Positions 63,304 to 64,000 of a DNA stretch of 64,000 nucleotides are shown piece by piece. The stretch covers positions 124,001 through 188,000 of the forward strand of contig NZ_JAGSPN010000003.1 of assembly GCF_018139685.1 (NCBI RefSeq), written 5' to 3'. This DNA is from Cognatundibacterium luofuense. Lineage in GTDB: Bacteria > Pseudomonadota > Gammaproteobacteria > Burkholderiales > Burkholderiaceae_D. Position 1 is the first letter of the stretch. The number at the start of each line of letters is the position of its first letter. The translations under genes were made by a program, and so were the position numbers. Under the pieces are notes generated by a model. It saw nothing but the letters and a program-made list of their open reading frames with translations, was not told the DNA's origin and did not search any database.

Positions 63304-63870
63304 TTACTGTCTGCTGCGCATTTTCAGTCGCAGCCACTTTTCTATTCCTTCCAGCGTGGCATTACCATCTTCGCCGCCCAGCTTATTCGCGTAAACCGTG
63401 GTGACCAGTTTGCCGTTTGCATCCAGCAGTGCAAACGACGGAAAAGATTTCACGCCAATCCGATTGAACAATAACTGATCAGCACCCGCGGCCACAGGCC
63501 ATTTCAACGCATGTTGCTGCAAATATTGCTTCGCTTCTTCGGCTTTGTCCGGTGTGATGGCAAGAACGTAAATATCTTTATTCCTTGCCTGAATCTGATT
63601 CAGTACCGGCACTTCACGGATGCATGGCGCACAGTGTTCTGAATAAAAGTTAATCAGCACATATTTTCCCTGAAACGCTTTTTCAGACATGGCATTACCG
63701 GATAAATCGTTCAGCTGCTTCAGCGGGAATTTGTCGCCAGCCGCAAGGCTCAGGTTCGGTAATTGCAGGTATTCGCTTTCGGCTGCCTGAGTCAAAGGGG
63801 AAATCGTTAAAGCCGCGAGTGCGATAAATGCTGCGCCTGTTTTTTGTTTGAAGCTAAACAAGGATGCCAT
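63304..63870 (-). CDS. TlpA/ResA-like periplasmic thioredoxin
   Basis: A 188-residue exported protein (signal MASLFSFKQKTGAAFIALAALTISPLTQA). The thioredoxin fold has active site CAPC (FYSEHCAPCIREVPVLNQIQ) and the cis-Pro segment KSFPSFALLDANGKLVTTV. TlpA-type proteins reduce disulfides in the periplasm, often for cytochrome or Cu-site maturation. I start at 63870, after GGAAAAACTCAG; longer starts at 63888 and 63939 are possible. It is divergent from unseen genes at the window end. Confidence 0.85.
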   Translation of the reverse strand: MASLFSFKQKTGAAFIALAALTISPLTQAAESEYLQLPNLSLAAGDKFPLKQLNDLSGNAMSEKAFQGKYVLINFYSEHCAPCIREVPVLNQIQARNKDIYVLAITPDKAEEAKQYLQQHALKWPVAAGADQLLFNRIGVKSFPSFALLDANGKLVTTVYANKLGGEDGNATLEGIEKWLRLKMRSRQ

Positions 63871-64000
63871 CTGAGTTTTTCCGATCATCAATAGAAATTG
63901 CTGAACGGAAATTGTAATTTTAAATAGATGCTGTAGCAATGAAAATAGTATGTTTCATTGCACAGCATCTTTACCTGCGCTCAGTGCGCAATACTCAGCC

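Overview
The window looks like the chromosome of a facultatively denitrifying betaproteobacterium, probably of the Oxalobacteraceae (Undibacterium/Herminiimonas type). This is inferred from moderate GC, operon content and protein character; no 16S rRNA or other phylogenetic marker is present. No tRNA, rRNA or CRISPR array was seen.

Layout: 1-3.2 kb has the 3' part of a hybrid sensor kinase, a small YkgJ-type cysteine cluster protein and an M50-like membrane protein that lacks the catalytic residues. 3.5-6.4 kb holds a large lipoprotein of the sedolisin protease family with Ig-like repeats, behind a c-di-GMP-I (GEMM) riboswitch. 7.1-9.9 kb is the nitrate/nitrite transporter pair narK1-narK2. 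10-13.4 kb has a lipoprotein/DsbC-like pair and an amine oxidase. 13.6-24.0 kb is the nitrous oxide reductase locus: apbE and a c-type cytochrome divergent from nosZ, then nosR-nosD-nosF-nosY-nosL. 24.4-30.8 kb is a mixed block (LysR regulator with a divergent three-gene operon, secreted and RraB-like proteins, an SDR, an ACT protein). 30.8-33.7 kb is AT-rich, with an RDD membrane protein and a decayed IS3 copy. 34.1-36.5 kb is an arsenic operon arsR-arsC-aqpS-arsH. 37.2-46.4 kb is narGHJI followed by a PpiC-like isomerase, a hemerythrin and a polytopic membrane protein. 46.5-48.7 kb is leuA behind two tandem leucine-rich leader ORFs. 48.8-55.1 kb has OsmC, a TDT transporter, an S41-like protease, a MITE and a two-component system. 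55.2-60.9 kb is a low-GC graveyard of orphan immunity/toxin-like genes, a pentapeptide protein and broken IS3 and IS66 pieces. The window ends with a GH18 chitinase lipoprotein and a TlpA-like thioredoxin.

How it works together: NarK1/NarK2 bring in nitrate and exchange nitrite, NarGHI reduces nitrate at the inner membrane (NarJ assembles it), and NosZ with its NosR/ApbE/NosDFYL support reduces N2O. Nitrite and NO reductases are not in the window. narK1 and narG share an 18-bp palindrome that resembles a NarL 7-2-7 site, and a perfect FNR/DNR-type box lies between the cytochrome gene and nosZ.

The most unusual signal is a dispersed intergenic element present ten times. Each copy is exactly 83 nt, aligns without gaps, and is bounded at both ends by direct copies of an 18-nt quasi-palindromic box around a conserved core. 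I do not recognise it as a known repeat family.
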